NCBI RefSeq assembly: GCF_020905345.1
Contig: NZ_JAJJMO010000001.1
Coordinates: forward strand, 5,084,001 to 5,148,000
DNA from: Flavobacterium pisciphilum
Lineage (GTDB): Bacteria; Bacteroidota; Bacteroidia; Flavobacteriales; Flavobacteriaceae
Reading direction: 5' to 3'
Length of the DNA stretch: 64,000 nt
Position numbers and translations under genes: made by a program. The notes under the pieces were generated by a model. It made no database searches. It saw only the letters and a program-made list of their open reading frames with translations, and had not been told where the DNA came from. Of the stretch, positions 53,793-62,868 are shown piece after piece. How positions within the stretch are numbered: position 1 is the first letter of the stretch; every line of letters starts with the position of its first letter.

Positions 53793-54377
53793 CCACTTTT
53801 TTTGACAAATGAAATCTCCAAAGAGACTAATTTTCAATTGTTCTTGTTGGAAAGTATTGACATAGAGCAAATTATAGTCAAAATGTTCCAAAATAAAATT
53901 CAGGCAGCATATTTATATCATCCTGACGAGAAGGAAATTATGAAAACGTTAAAGTCAAAAATTCCTGTGAATAAGGCAGGAGGAGGGCTTGTTTATAATA
54001 AAAAAGGTGAGGTGTTATTTATCTTTAGAAATGGAAAATGGGACCTGCCAAAGGGTGGAATAGAAAAAGGTGAAGCGATCGAAGAGACCGCTATGCGTGA
54101 GGTAGAAGAGGAAACAGGTGTAGGGAAATTAAGAATTACCAACAAATTGCAAAAGACCTATCACGTTTTTAAACGCAATGGTAAATACAAATTAAAAATT
54201 ACGCATTGGTTCGAAATGCAATCCGATTTTAAAGGAACTCCTCAAGGACAATTAGAAGAAGGAATCGAAAAAGTTGCTTGGTTAAATCCAGTTCAAATAA
54301 AAGAAGCTCTTAAAAATTCTTACGAGAACATTAAATTATTATTCGAAGAAGAAAATAAAATTATTGTGAAAGAGTAG
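53766..54377 (+). CDS. NUDIX hydrolase with an N-terminal extension
   Basis: The 203-residue protein has a Nudix box GGIEKGEAIEETAMREVEEE followed by TGV, a full match to Gx5Ex7REUxEExGU, at about residues 98-120. Before it about 65 residues form a separate small domain (MYKVFVNDKPLFLTNE...). It should hydrolyse a nucleoside diphosphate linked to another group; the substrate is unknown. It is divergent from pyrE with a 7-base gap between start codons. Confidence 0.9.
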   Translation: MYKVFVNDKPLFLTNEISKETNFQLFLLESIDIEQIIVKMFQNKIQAAYLYHPDEKEIMKTLKSKIPVNKAGGGLVYNKKGEVLFIFRNGKWDLPKGGIEKGEAIEETAMREVEEETGVGKLRITNKLQKTYHVFKRNGKYKLKITHWFEMQSDFKGTPQGQLEEGIEKVAWLNPVQIKEALKNSYENIKLLFEEENKIIVKE

Positions 54378-54514
54378 GGAGTGTAAGATGTTTTTTTGTG
54401 AAATGTGAGATGGCTTTTGTGAAATGTAAAAGAAAGTTAGTAACTCTAAAAAATATGCACTTAGAATCTTGGCAATGACGTGTCACCATATAAATAATTA
54501 AACTTCCACAAAAC

Positions 54515-55501
54515 ATGAGAAAAAATATTTTTATACTTTCATTATTGTTAACCTCTTCATTTTGTATTGCTCAAAATTGGTTTCCCCCAACAAATGGTAA
54601 TGTAGGTATTGGAACAATAGAGCCAGCATTTAAGTTGGATGTTAATGGAGGAGGCCGTTTTAAGATAGATGATGATCAATCTGGTATAGGCGGTTTAACC
54701 ATAGAAACAAATAATGGAACAAATTTAAAAATAGGAGGGAATACAACTTATAGTTGGATACAATCTCATGCGGCGTTACCTCTTTACATAAATGAGCTTG
54801 GTAATAATACAATATTTAATCGTAGAGATGGTAATGTAGGTATTGGAACAACAAATCCCTTAGCAAAACTAGATGTTAATGGAGAAGTAAAAGTTAAAGA
54901 AAATTTATTTATTACAGGCGCGTCAGGGGGATATACTACTGGCGATAACCCAATTTTATTTTTTGGGGTAAGTAATGGATTTGCAAGAATAAATATTCCA
55001 TTTGGAGATAAAATGATTCTATCTTCTTATCATGGATATGCATTTAAGACTAGTTATAATGGTGCAACTCCAATTACAGCATTAACGATTGGTATTACAG
55101 GAGATGTAGGTATAGGAGTAACCAATCCAGATGAAAAACTTACTGTAAAAGGAAAAATTCATGCCCAAGAAGTAAGGATTGACTTAGCAGCTCCTATTGT
55201 GCCTGATTATGTTTTTGCTAATGATTATAAATTGAGATCATTAGAGGAAGTAGAGGATTATGTAAAAGAGAATCGTCATTTACCTGAAATTCCGTCTGCT
55301 GCTGTAATTGAAAAAAATGGATTGATGCTTGCCGAAATGAATATGAGTTTATTGAAAAAGATTGAGGAACTAACTCTTTATGCTATAGAACAGAAGAAAG
55401 AATTAAGCACTCAAAAGGAGGAAATAATTCAATTAAAAAAATACAATACAGAATTGGAACTTATTAAAGAGAGATTGTTGAAATTAGAAGGTCATAAATA
55501 A
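54515..55501 (+). CDS. Secreted protein with NVGIGT repeats, surface/tail-fibre-like
   Basis: The 328-residue protein has a signal peptide (LSLLLTSSFCIAQ). Three copies of a repeat occur as NVGIGTIEPAFKLDVNG, NVGIGTTNPLAKLDVNG and DVGIGVTNPDEKLTVKG, as in many Bacteroidota surface proteins and phage-fibre-like proteins. The C-terminal part (PDYVFANDYKLRSLEEVEDY, ENRHLPEIPSA, GLMLAEMNMSLLKKIEELTLY) is a recurring domain followed by a coiled coil. No function is known; adhesion or trimeric fibre formation is a guess. Confidence 0.8.
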   Translation: MRKNIFILSLLLTSSFCIAQNWFPPTNGNVGIGTIEPAFKLDVNGGGRFKIDDDQSGIGGLTIETNNGTNLKIGGNTTYSWIQSHAALPLYINELGNNTIFNRRDGNVGIGTTNPLAKLDVNGEVKVKENLFITGASGGYTTGDNPILFFGVSNGFARINIPFGDKMILSSYHGYAFKTSYNGATPITALTIGITGDVGIGVTNPDEKLTVKGKIHAQEVRIDLAAPIVPDYVFANDYKLRSLEEVEDYVKENRHLPEIPSAAVIEKNGLMLAEMNMSLLKKIEELTLYAIEQKKELSTQKEEIIQLKKYNTELELIKERLLKLEGHK

Positions 55502-55540
55502 GCTATATTTTTACCATATATTTTCACTTTCAAAAAAAGC

Positions 55541-56035
55541 TTATTTAAATCGCTCGAGAGTTTTGTCGATTAAATTCTCAATTTCTAAAAATTTATACGC
55601 CATTTTCAAAACTTCTTCCTGAAAGTGCTCTAAATCTAGTTTTAGCCAGCCTTCCATTAAGGTTAATGGACCGTGATTTACGCTTACATTTTGCCATTTA
55701 TGAGTGTAATCTTTGAAATCTTCCCTAAAGAGTTCAGCAAATTTTCTGCTTTGTATAGAATGTCCTTTTAGTTTTCTCAATTTTAAAGCATGAATATTAT
55801 ACATTATTTTTTGCTTTTCTATTGTTGAATCATTGATCCAAAGAGAAAAAAAGATTCTTGATTCGGCAGTTAATGGCTCTTGTGGATTGTTTGTCCATGA
55901 TTTTTTATACAATTTGATAAAAACAGAATCCAAATAAATACCAACTGAAACTTCAATTGATTTTTCACGTAAAAGTTTTTGATCAAGTTGATCTGCTACC
56001 TTTTGAAAGTTTTCTAGATAAAAAGAAGTATCCAT
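55541..56035 (-). CDS. Conserved hypothetical cytoplasmic protein
   Basis: The 164-residue protein has no signal or membrane helix. It is mixed alpha/beta with VSVGIYLDSVFIKLYKKSW, SRIFFSLWIND, KIMYNIHALKLRKLKGHSIQSRKFAELF and a helical C-terminus. I recognise no family. The high content of charged and aromatic residues suggests a folded, expressed protein. Confidence 0.68.
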   Translation of the reverse strand: MDTSFYLENFQKVADQLDQKLLREKSIEVSVGIYLDSVFIKLYKKSWTNNPQEPLTAESRIFFSLWINDSTIEKQKIMYNIHALKLRKLKGHSIQSRKFAELFREDFKDYTHKWQNVSVNHGPLTLMEGWLKLDLEHFQEEVLKMAYKFLEIENLIDKTLERFK

Positions 56036-56186
56036 GTTTTATTTACTATTTAGAGAATAACCCAGTGGTTTAGTTTGCAGTCACGGTGTGCAGTCTCAGT
56101 TAGAAATTGCAATAAATCCATTTCTCATTTTACATTTTGCCTTTTATAAATCCACGCTATCAGAGTAAGAATATTTGTTTCCAAAT

Positions 56187-56654
56187 TTAATCATAACACC
56201 CAAAATTTAAGCTCTTCATTTTTCCATCTTCCGCTTCTCCAACCAATACAGTTGATTTATCATGTTCAATTTTATCTCTATTTTTAAATAGTTCATCTTT
56301 ATTTAGCGTTTTACAGTCTTTTGAATAAATGAGTGTATTAGAGTCTACTTTATAAGTTCTTATTTTTGAATTTTTATTTATGATTATCTTTTCATCAACA
56401 TTTTCATATTTTATTTGAACAAAATCAATATCAATAACTACCTCATCATTAATTTTATATATTCTTTTTAAAAAAGCATTTATTTCCTTTTTGTCTTCTC
56501 CAAAGACAATTTTGTCGGATGATTTTAAATCATTTTTTATTTTTTCTGATTCCGTTTTTATGTGTGTTTTCTCAGAGTTTAAATTGTTTTCCTTATTTCC
56601 ATTGCAGGAAAATATTAAAATTAAAACGAGAAACCATAAAATGTTTTTTTTCAT
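56187..56654 (-). CDS. Hypothetical lipoprotein
   Basis: The 155-residue protein has a lipobox (LVLILIFSCNGNKEN, Cys18) and a lysine- and glutamate-rich body with no family I recognise. It lies between two other small genes on the same strand. Confidence 0.65.
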   Translation of the reverse strand: MKKNILWFLVLILIFSCNGNKENNLNSEKTHIKTESEKIKNDLKSSDKIVFGEDKKEINAFLKRIYKINDEVVIDIDFVQIKYENVDEKIIINKNSKIRTYKVDSNTLIYSKDCKTLNKDELFKNRDKIEHDKSTVLVGEAEDGKMKSLNFGCYD

Positions 56655-56713
56655 TGCTTTATTTCTATTTGTTCTGGTTAATTTTTCTATTAATTGTATT
56701 TTTTTATTTAAAT

Positions 56714-57055
56714 CTATTTGTTTAGCAGGTTTGGTTTTGTCATAATTATAACAGCACCTCTCTCTCCTTGAAAGCCATACAGCATAGTAGCAGTTTGTTT
56801 ATTCAAAAATGCAATTTGATATAAGTCTTTTTTTTCTAAAGGTATAAAGATTGTATCATTATTAATATCATATTCAAATGGACGACCATCAATTATTACA
56901 ATTGGAGTTGAAGTTATTTGGTCTAATTTTATTATTTTATGAATCGAATCGGATAAAAAATATTTTTGATTATCAGTGTCTTTAAGCACGAAAGTTTTAT
57001 TTTTTGAGCAACCAAAAATTGTAATTAAAATAAGTGCTAGTATGAGTTTTTTCAT
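56714..57055 (-). CDS. Small lipoprotein resembling an isolated TonB plug segment
   Basis: The 113-residue protein has a lipobox (LILITIFGCSKNK). The mature part reads TPIVIIDGRPFEYDINN and later ATMLYGFQGERGAVIIMTK, which parallels the SusC plug motifs PLYVVDGMP and YGTRGANGVIMITTK in this window. The length is far too short for a receptor. It could be a plug-derived protein that interacts with a TonB system, or a relic. Function unknown. Confidence 0.7.
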   Translation of the reverse strand: MKKLILALILITIFGCSKNKTFVLKDTDNQKYFLSDSIHKIIKLDQITSTPIVIIDGRPFEYDINNDTIFIPLEKKDLYQIAFLNKQTATMLYGFQGERGAVIIMTKPNLLNK

Positions 57056-57130
57056 AAAACCTTCTTTCTTAGAGGATATTGGCTATAGCAATAGTGCTAT
57101 TAGGAACTTTTGCGTAGTCCCTTGCGTTCA

Positions 57131-57145
57131 CGAGTGAGACACTCG
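57131..57145. repeat. Short perfect hairpin in the M14 downstream region
   Basis: CGAGTG (57131-57136) pairs with CACTCG (57140-57145) around AGA. It sits in the 177-base gap between the plug-like gene and the M14 gene, next to AAAGCTTTGCGAA, a motif also found near 59140. Confidence 0.5.
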
Positions 57146-57232
57146 GGTTAGTAGTGCTAGCATTGATGAACAAACAAAGCAAAGCTTTGCGAACTTTGTG
57201 GTTAAACCTTTTTGCATTTCACAAAATACACT

Positions 57233-58960
57233 TTACAAAACCCGATAAACTGGATACTGCATATGTGCTTTTTCATAATAAGCAGAATGTTTGTAAACCC
57301 AATCCAGTTGTGCTTCTGAATCTTTGGCAAGTTTAGGGTCGTTGAGTTTGGCTTGTTCTAATTCGGCTTTTAATTTTGGATTGTCTTTTAATAGTTTAGC
57401 GGCAGTATCTTCAAAAACATATTCTGAGTAGCCTTCTTTTTGCTGTAGAATCGTATCGAAGAAATTCCAGTTAAAGAAGGAATCAACACCTTCTGGTTCT
57501 AGTGTTTCTAGTAGGTATTTGATTGCTTTTTGTTGGGTTTTGAATACATAATCTCCTTTGTGAAAAGGCACTTTTGTTATTTGTGAAGTTACTTTGGTGT
57601 TTCGGTGTAGATAATGTCCTTCGTAAGCAGAATTTGTTGTTTTAAAATCGGCAATCCTGTAACTTTCAACTTCTATTATAGTATCATTTTTTAGTTGTGT
57701 GTAAGCAGCTCCATTGCTTTTGAGTAAATCGATAACATTCCAGTACCCTTTAGGAATAATATAGGCAGTCGGCACTGTGATATCTTTTACTGATTTGAAC
57801 TCTTTTATATAAGGAATGTCTTTTTTGTATGGTTTTGTTCTGTCATAAAACAAACGGTTACCAGTGGTAGCATCGCTTTTTTTGTGAGTTGCTTCATATC
57901 CTAGAAAGTTAAAGGTTGTCATTTTTGTGCTATCAATTTCCCATTTTATGGTATATGTTTTTTTAGGAACGTATTGCGCTTCATTTTTCAAACGCATTTC
58001 TTTTATTTTCTTGTAATTAGCATCGGTAAAGTCAATTGTTGTTGTCATGTATTCGTAAGTTGCTTTTACACGGTCGGCATAATTTTTAAGCATATGTGTT
58101 TCTACTACAAATCCAATTGTATTAAAAAGAGAGGTGTAACCAGTTGTGTAACGCGGACTATCTGAAAATTGTATAAAACCATTATCTGGTGTTTCCTCAA
58201 ATGCATTTACATAAGGAGTAGTTTCTAGGTTCTTTTTCTGTAAATCTTTTATCAAGGCAGGCATCATTTCGTTATTGAGGTAATCACCCAAAACAGTACC
58301 TAATTTGTTATGTTGTGTCATAATATAGGTTAGTTTGTATTGGTAATCGGAGCCATTACTTACGTGATTGTCGATAAAAACATCTGGATTTGTTTTATGG
58401 AATATTTCAACAAAACTTTTGGTATTGCGCGTGTCTGATTTAATTAAATCACGGTTTAGGTCGTAATTTCTAGCGTTTCCGCGAAAACCATATTCCTCAG
58501 GTCCATCTTGATTGGCTCTGGTTGTAGAGTTTCGGTTTAATGCGCCGCCAATATTGTAAACTGGAATGGTTACAATAACGGTGTTTTTAGGTGCTTTTAT
58601 TTTTCCAAGTGCTAGATCTCTAAATAATTGCATTGTTGCATCAATTCCGTCTGGTTCTCCAGCATGGATTCCGTTGTTAAGAAGTATTACAGCTTTGTTT
58701 TTTTTGATTGTATTAAAATCAAATTGTTTGTCAGGATTAAAAGTGATTATATGCAATGGATAGCCACTATCTGTAAGTCCCATTTCCTGCATTTTTATAG
58801 TCGGAAAATCATGCGCAAGAAGTGTGTAGTATTTTATGGTTTCTTGGTAATTGGCTGATTGATTTCCGTTTCCTTTTTCGAAATAAGTATCGTATTTATT
58901 GCCTTTTTGAGCAAAAATAATAAATGAGAAAAGTAAAAATGGAATAGTAAAAAGTCTCAT
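57233..58960 (-). CDS. Secreted M14-family zinc carboxypeptidase
   Basis: The 575-residue protein has a signal peptide (LFTIPFLLFSFIIFAQ). The M14 zinc site is readable as NNGIHAGEPDGIDATM (His and Glu of HxxE) and the substrate region includes NARNYDLNRDLIKSDT and a later IDNHVSNGSDYQYK with the third ligand. A large C-terminal region (about residues 350-575) is typical of long bacterial M14 proteins. It should trim peptides outside the cytoplasm. Its upstream region contains a repeat also present at 60645-60760. Confidence 0.9.
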   Translation of the reverse strand: MRLFTIPFLLFSFIIFAQKGNKYDTYFEKGNGNQSANYQETIKYYTLLAHDFPTIKMQEMGLTDSGYPLHIITFNPDKQFDFNTIKKNKAVILLNNGIHAGEPDGIDATMQLFRDLALGKIKAPKNTVIVTIPVYNIGGALNRNSTTRANQDGPEEYGFRGNARNYDLNRDLIKSDTRNTKSFVEIFHKTNPDVFIDNHVSNGSDYQYKLTYIMTQHNKLGTVLGDYLNNEMMPALIKDLQKKNLETTPYVNAFEETPDNGFIQFSDSPRYTTGYTSLFNTIGFVVETHMLKNYADRVKATYEYMTTTIDFTDANYKKIKEMRLKNEAQYVPKKTYTIKWEIDSTKMTTFNFLGYEATHKKSDATTGNRLFYDRTKPYKKDIPYIKEFKSVKDITVPTAYIIPKGYWNVIDLLKSNGAAYTQLKNDTIIEVESYRIADFKTTNSAYEGHYLHRNTKVTSQITKVPFHKGDYVFKTQQKAIKYLLETLEPEGVDSFFNWNFFDTILQQKEGYSEYVFEDTAAKLLKDNPKLKAELEQAKLNDPKLAKDSEAQLDWVYKHSAYYEKAHMQYPVYRVL

Positions 58961-58968
58961 GGTTTGGT

Positions 58969-59091
58969 TTTTAATAGAAAAATCAAATATAAAGTTTTAT
59001 TTGTTTCAGGTTTCAAGTTTTAAGTTGAAATGAGAGTAGAGTTACTTTTATATATTTACAGTAAAATATATTAATTTATTTGTTGTAAATT
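58969..59091. repeat. Dispersed repeat, copy 1 (upstream of the M14 gene)
   Basis: A stretch of about 120 bases beginning TTTTAATAGAAA is clearly related to 60645-60760: both contain AAGTTTTATTTGTTTC, GGTTTCAAGTT, TTGAAATGAGAGTA and ATATTTACAGTAAAA in order. Copy 1 has a small extra duplication (TTTTAAG). Confidence 0.8.
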
Positions 59092-59291
59092 AATGAGGGT
59101 TAGTTTTTTAACGGTTTTTGAGATTAAATGCAAAAAGCTTTGCGAATTTTGTTGTAAAAATAACTTGACATTAAAATAAAACTTGTACTTTGAAACTTAT
59201 AATCGTATAAGCTTTCTCATAAATTATATAACTTTTTTTGTTTTATAATTAAGACTTTTGATATGTTCTAACCATTAAACCCCAAAAAATC
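59092..59291. other. Intergenic, nothing further recognised
   Basis: The remaining 200 AT-rich bases before the sugar dehydrogenase gene show a short AAAAGCTTTGCGAA motif near 59140 and no clear -7 box. Confidence 0.4.
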
Positions 59292-60518
59292 ATGAGAAAT
59301 ATTAACCAAATTGCTATTGTTTCGAGTGTGCTAATAAGTTTATTAAGCTGCTCTAGTGATAAAGATGTCGATGTAAATCCAGGTACAATAACAAATCCTG
59401 TAGAAGGGAATGCTGCCAATACAACTTACAAACCAGCATTTGAAGGACAAACCCGAATTAGCGGTGTGCAGACTAATACACCTTATGAGGGAGTTGTTAT
59501 TGCTACAACATTAACTAGTCCGTGGGGAATTACAAGTCTTACTGATGGCAGATTATTAATCACCGAAAAAACAGGAACAATGCGTATTGCTACAACAGCT
59601 GGAGTTGTAAGTGGCGCAATAACAGGTATTCCTGCCGTTAATTCTGCCGGACAAGGAGGTTTATTAGGACTATGCATTGATCCTGAATTTGCAACTAATC
59701 GTATGATTTATTGGGTTTTTGCAGAGGCTACAACTGGCGGAAATAATACAGCGGTAGCCAAAGGAAAATTATCAACTGATGAAAAAACAATCGAAGGCGC
59801 AACTGTTATTTACAGAGCCAAACCAGCCAATGCAAGTACACTTCATTATGGTGGACGTATTCTTTTTGATAAAACAGGTTTTCTTGTTGTAAGTACTGGA
59901 GAAAGATCTGTACTTGAAACCAGACCTTTAGCGCAATCAGTTGCAACAGGTTTGGGTAAAGTAATTAGAATAACAAAAGAGGGGCAACCCGCAACTGGAA
60001 ATCCTACTTTTATGCAAGCCGGAGCTTTACCAGAATTATATAGTATTGGTCATAGAAATCCACAGGGTTTAGCACTTAATCCAGTTACTAATGAAATTTG
60101 GCTTGCCGAGCACGGACCACGTGGAGGAGATGAAATCAATCGTATAAAAGCAGGTGCAAATTACGGATGGCCAACCATTACATACGGGATAGAATACAGC
60201 GGAGAAAAAATTGGAGCGGGAATTCAGCAGCAAGATGGTTTAGAGCAACCGGTTTACTATTGGGATCCAGTGGTTTCACCAAGCGGAATGACTTTTTATA
60301 CAGGAAATCGTGTTCCAGAATGGCAAAATAATCTTTTCATAGGGGCTTTAAGTGGAATGCATATCGTACGTCTTGCCATAAAAGACAATAAAATTGTTGG
60401 CGAAGAAAGACTTTTGGCTTCAGAAAACCAACGTTTTAGAGATGTTACTCAAGGAAAAGACGGGGCATTATACGCTGTTACTGATGGTGGAAGACTTTAT
60501 AAGATTGACAAAAAATAA
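59292..60518 (+). CDS. PQQ-dependent sugar dehydrogenase family lipoprotein (Asd/YliI type)
   Basis: The 408-residue protein has a lipobox (VLISLLSCSSDKD) and a six-bladed propeller of the soluble glucose/sorbosone dehydrogenase family: SPWGITSLTDGRLLITEKTGTMRIAT, GQGGLLGLCIDPEFATNRMIYWVFAE, LHYGGRILFDKTGFLVVSTGER, YSIGHRNPQGLALNP and WLAEHGPRGGDEINRI with the conserved His residues. It should oxidise aldose sugars in the periplasm if PQQ is supplied; no PQQ synthesis genes are seen here. Related repeats lie on both sides. Confidence 0.92.
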   Translation: MRNINQIAIVSSVLISLLSCSSDKDVDVNPGTITNPVEGNAANTTYKPAFEGQTRISGVQTNTPYEGVVIATTLTSPWGITSLTDGRLLITEKTGTMRIATTAGVVSGAITGIPAVNSAGQGGLLGLCIDPEFATNRMIYWVFAEATTGGNNTAVAKGKLSTDEKTIEGATVIYRAKPANASTLHYGGRILFDKTGFLVVSTGERSVLETRPLAQSVATGLGKVIRITKEGQPATGNPTFMQAGALPELYSIGHRNPQGLALNPVTNEIWLAEHGPRGGDEINRIKAGANYGWPTITYGIEYSGEKIGAGIQQQDGLEQPVYYWDPVVSPSGMTFYTGNRVPEWQNNLFIGALSGMHIVRLAIKDNKIVGEERLLASENQRFRDVTQGKDGALYAVTDGGRLYKIDKK

Positions 60519-60644
60519 CAATCAATTTATAAAATATCCTACTTTTAGAAGCCTTCTTAATCACTAAAATAGCATTAAGTTTTTAGTACTGTGAAAAGTC
60601 TCCCGACTTCGTATAGTAATTTAAGAACACTTTAAAGAGCGGAG
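60519..60644. other. Intergenic, nothing recognised
   Basis: These 126 bases follow the dehydrogenase stop and hold no hairpin strong enough to call a terminator. AAGTCTCCCGACTTCG resembles a small stem. Confidence 0.4.
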
Positions 60645-60760
60645 TTTTAATAGAAAATAAAATATGAAGTTTTATTTGTTTCGGGTTTCAAGTTGAAATG
60701 AGAGTATAGTTACTTAGATATATTTACAGTAAAACACATTAACTTATTTCTCGCAAATTT
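60645..60760. repeat. Dispersed repeat, copy 2 (downstream of the dehydrogenase)
   Basis: Begins TTTTAATAGAAA and follows the order of motifs in copy 1 at 58969-59091. Inside it, a 23-base arm (60675-60697) pairs with an arm at 60852-60874. Confidence 0.8.
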
Positions 60761-60874
60761 GCAATACCGCAAGGAAACTAAACGGTGTATGGCTCTTTGC
60801 TCCCAAAAGCTAGCGGGATTGCGATAAAATCTGCACAAAGTTTAACTGCAATTCAACTTGAAACCTGAAACAAA
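60675..60874. repeat. 200-base element with 23-base terminal inverted repeats
   Basis: The left arm 60675-60697 and the right arm 60852-60874 are complementary at 22 of 23 positions. The interior carries GCAAATTTGC-type and GCGGGATTGCG sequence but no ORF. It looks like a MITE or a palindromic intergenic repeat. The right arm ends 7 bases from the mocR stop and may also serve as terminator structure. Confidence 0.65.
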
Positions 60875-60881
60875 TTCCCAA

Positions 60882-62294
60882 TCACAAATGTTTAGCGAGC
60901 TCGATAATCCCTTCTTCGATTTGTTGTTCGGTGAGTGAGGCATAGCCTAAACGGAAACCCGATATTGGTTTGTTAAAACTAAATTTTTCGGGAGTCATGA
61001 TTTCGATGCCTTTTAAAAGAAGTTTATCAGCTATTTCATAGCCATTGACGGGTGAATTTGGGACAATCCAAAATGCCAAACCACCTTCGGGTTTTAGGAA
61101 TGTGGTTTTATCTTTTAGGTATTTATTACAAATGGTTTCAAAATAATCTCTTTTGGCTTTGTAAATAAGGGTGGTTCGTTTGAGATGTCTTTTTATTTCG
61201 CCTTCATTTATAAGTTGTAAAACAGCTTCTTCCATTATATTATCGCCTTGAACATCGATCATTTTGCGATGTCTGGCTACTTTTTCTATCGTTTCGGGAT
61301 TGCTTACTAAATAGCCAATTCGTAGTGCTGGCGCGACAATTTTGCTTAATGTTCCGATGTAGATTGTGTTTTTTGCATTGCTATAACTTGACAGTGGTAA
61401 GATTGGTCTTTGCCCAAAATGGAATTCATTGTCATAATCATCTTCAATAATTATAAAACCATAGGTATTGGATAGTTCTATGAGTTTTAATCTTCTTTTT
61501 AGACTCAATGTTACAGTTGTTGGGAATTGATGATGAGGAGTGACGTAAATGGCTTTTATAGTATCATGTTTTTTTAAGTATTCTTCTACCTCATCGACTA
61601 CTAATCCGTCTTTATCGACTGATACAGGGAGTAATTGTGCTCCTGCATTTTCAAATGTTTCCCAAGCGGGTTTGTATCCAGGGTTTTCTACCAGTATATA
61701 ATCGCCTTTAGTAAATAAACAATGCGAAGCTAGGTACATTGCCATCTGACTGCCTCGTGTAATGCATATTTCATCTGGAGTAACATTCATTCCTCTTTTA
61801 AAATTCAGCATTTGTACAATGGCTTTTCTGAATTCTAAATTGCCCAATTCACTACTGTAGCCCATTATTTGCCAGCGTGATTTTCGATTGAAGATTTGTC
61901 TGTAAGCTCTCGCTAACTCATTCATTGGTGCAATTCGGCTATCGGGAATACCATCATCAAAAACTAGAAGAGGATTTATTTCTTTAGTTATTGGTTCTGT
62001 TTTTCTTTTGTGGTTTGTTGTTTCAATAACATTCGGTAGAATATCTGCTACAAAAGTTCCTTTTCTCTCCAATGTGATAAGCCAACCTTCAGCAATGAGC
62101 ACGTCTAGTGCCTCGATTACAGTATTTCTGTTCACTTTGAGTAGTCCAGCTAGTTGCCTGCTTCCGGGTAGTGCATTCCCGCTATTAAGTATTCCAGTTT
62201 TGATGGCTTCAATAATAGCATCGGCTATTTGGAGATAAATTGCTTTATCTGAATTATTGTTCAGTTGAATTTCTAATTTCCAAGGTCTTAACAT
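60882..62294 (-). CDS. MocR/GntR-family regulator with an aminotransferase-like domain
   Basis: The 470-residue protein starts MLRPWKLEIQLNNN; an in-frame extension to 62411 would pass through the promoter and is rejected. An N-terminal GntR winged helix (YLQIADAIIEAIKTG, LPGSRQLAGLLKVNRNTVIEAL) is followed by a fold-type I aminotransferase domain with the PLP lysine in YIGTLSKIVAPALRIGYLV and IIEDDYDNEFHF. It is divergent from the cupin and DapA-like genes, with its -7 box only 3 bases from theirs, so it most likely controls them in response to a PLP-linked metabolite. Confidence 0.92.
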   Translation of the reverse strand: MLRPWKLEIQLNNNSDKAIYLQIADAIIEAIKTGILNSGNALPGSRQLAGLLKVNRNTVIEALDVLIAEGWLITLERKGTFVADILPNVIETTNHKRKTEPITKEINPLLVFDDGIPDSRIAPMNELARAYRQIFNRKSRWQIMGYSSELGNLEFRKAIVQMLNFKRGMNVTPDEICITRGSQMAMYLASHCLFTKGDYILVENPGYKPAWETFENAGAQLLPVSVDKDGLVVDEVEEYLKKHDTIKAIYVTPHHQFPTTVTLSLKRRLKLIELSNTYGFIIIEDDYDNEFHFGQRPILPLSSYSNAKNTIYIGTLSKIVAPALRIGYLVSNPETIEKVARHRKMIDVQGDNIMEEAVLQLINEGEIKRHLKRTTLIYKAKRDYFETICNKYLKDKTTFLKPEGGLAFWIVPNSPVNGYEIADKLLLKGIEIMTPEKFSFNKPISGFRLGYASLTEQQIEEGIIELAKHL

Positions 62295-62337
62295 CTGGAC
62301 TAGGTATTTGTGTTTAAACTGTGCTATATGGGTAGTC

Positions 62338-62345
62338 CAAAGATA
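62338..62345 (-). promoter_or_regulatory. -7 box of mocR
   Basis: The minus strand reads TATCTTTG, predicting a transcript start near 62331 and a leader of about 37 bases to the ATG at 62294. Confidence 0.6.
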
Positions 62346-62348
62346 GGG

Positions 62349-62356
62349 TAATTTTG
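62349..62356 (+). promoter_or_regulatory. -7 box of the cupin operon
   Basis: TAATTTTG matches TAnnTTTG. The predicted start near 62363 gives a leader of about 30 bases to ATG 62394 and argues against the ATG at 62367. Confidence 0.6.
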
Positions 62357-62393
62357 TAAAGCAATAATGCAGAAAATAAATAATTATAAAATT

Positions 62394-62852
62394 ATGGAAA
62401 CTAAAAAACAATTTTCATCAAAAGACTTTCACGAAACCTTTGCTAGACCAACTTTTGTGATGCCTGCAAAACTAATTCACAAAAATGTAGAAGATGCAGG
62501 AGTGCACAACCAATTCTCTACAGAACGAAAGCACCCTGTTTTCTTTATAGATCTTCCTAGCAAAAACGTAAGTATGACTATTGGTGGTTTATTGCCCGAT
62601 CAAATGACAAACAGACACAGACATACGTATGAAACTGTATTGTATGTTATTGAGGGACATGGATACACAGAGATTGAAGATACTAGAATAGAGTGGAAGG
62701 CTGGCGATGCAGTTTATATTCCGAGTTGGGCTTGGCATAGACATAAGAATTTAAGCAGCGAGGTATCTGCTAAATATATTGCATGCGAAAATGCACCTCA
62801 ACTTCAAAATTTAGGTGTTGCATTACGAGAAGAAGAAGGAAGAGATCTTTAA
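62394..62852 (+). CDS. Cupin-domain protein
   Basis: The 152-residue protein (METKKQFSSKDFHETF) contains a cupin core with the metal-binding pattern HRHTYETVLYVIEGHGYTEI and the second motif WKAGDAVYIPSWAWHRH, both complete. It probably acts on a small molecule, as a dioxygenase, isomerase or binding protein. The DapA-like gene follows after 16 bases and mocR is divergent. Confidence 0.88.
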   Translation: METKKQFSSKDFHETFARPTFVMPAKLIHKNVEDAGVHNQFSTERKHPVFFIDLPSKNVSMTIGGLLPDQMTNRHRHTYETVLYVIEGHGYTEIEDTRIEWKAGDAVYIPSWAWHRHKNLSSEVSAKYIACENAPQLQNLGVALREEEGRDL

Positions 62853-62868
62853 TTAAACAGAAAAAGAA

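Noticed and set aside
54515..55501. The NVGIGT protein as evidence of a prophage
   Set aside because: No capsid, terminase, integrase or att-like repeats occur nearby, and the protein has a signal peptide.
62295..62411. A longer MocR start at 62411
   Set aside because: The extension would cross the mocR -7 box and both promoters, and its sequence is hydrophobic and unlike the GntR N-terminus.
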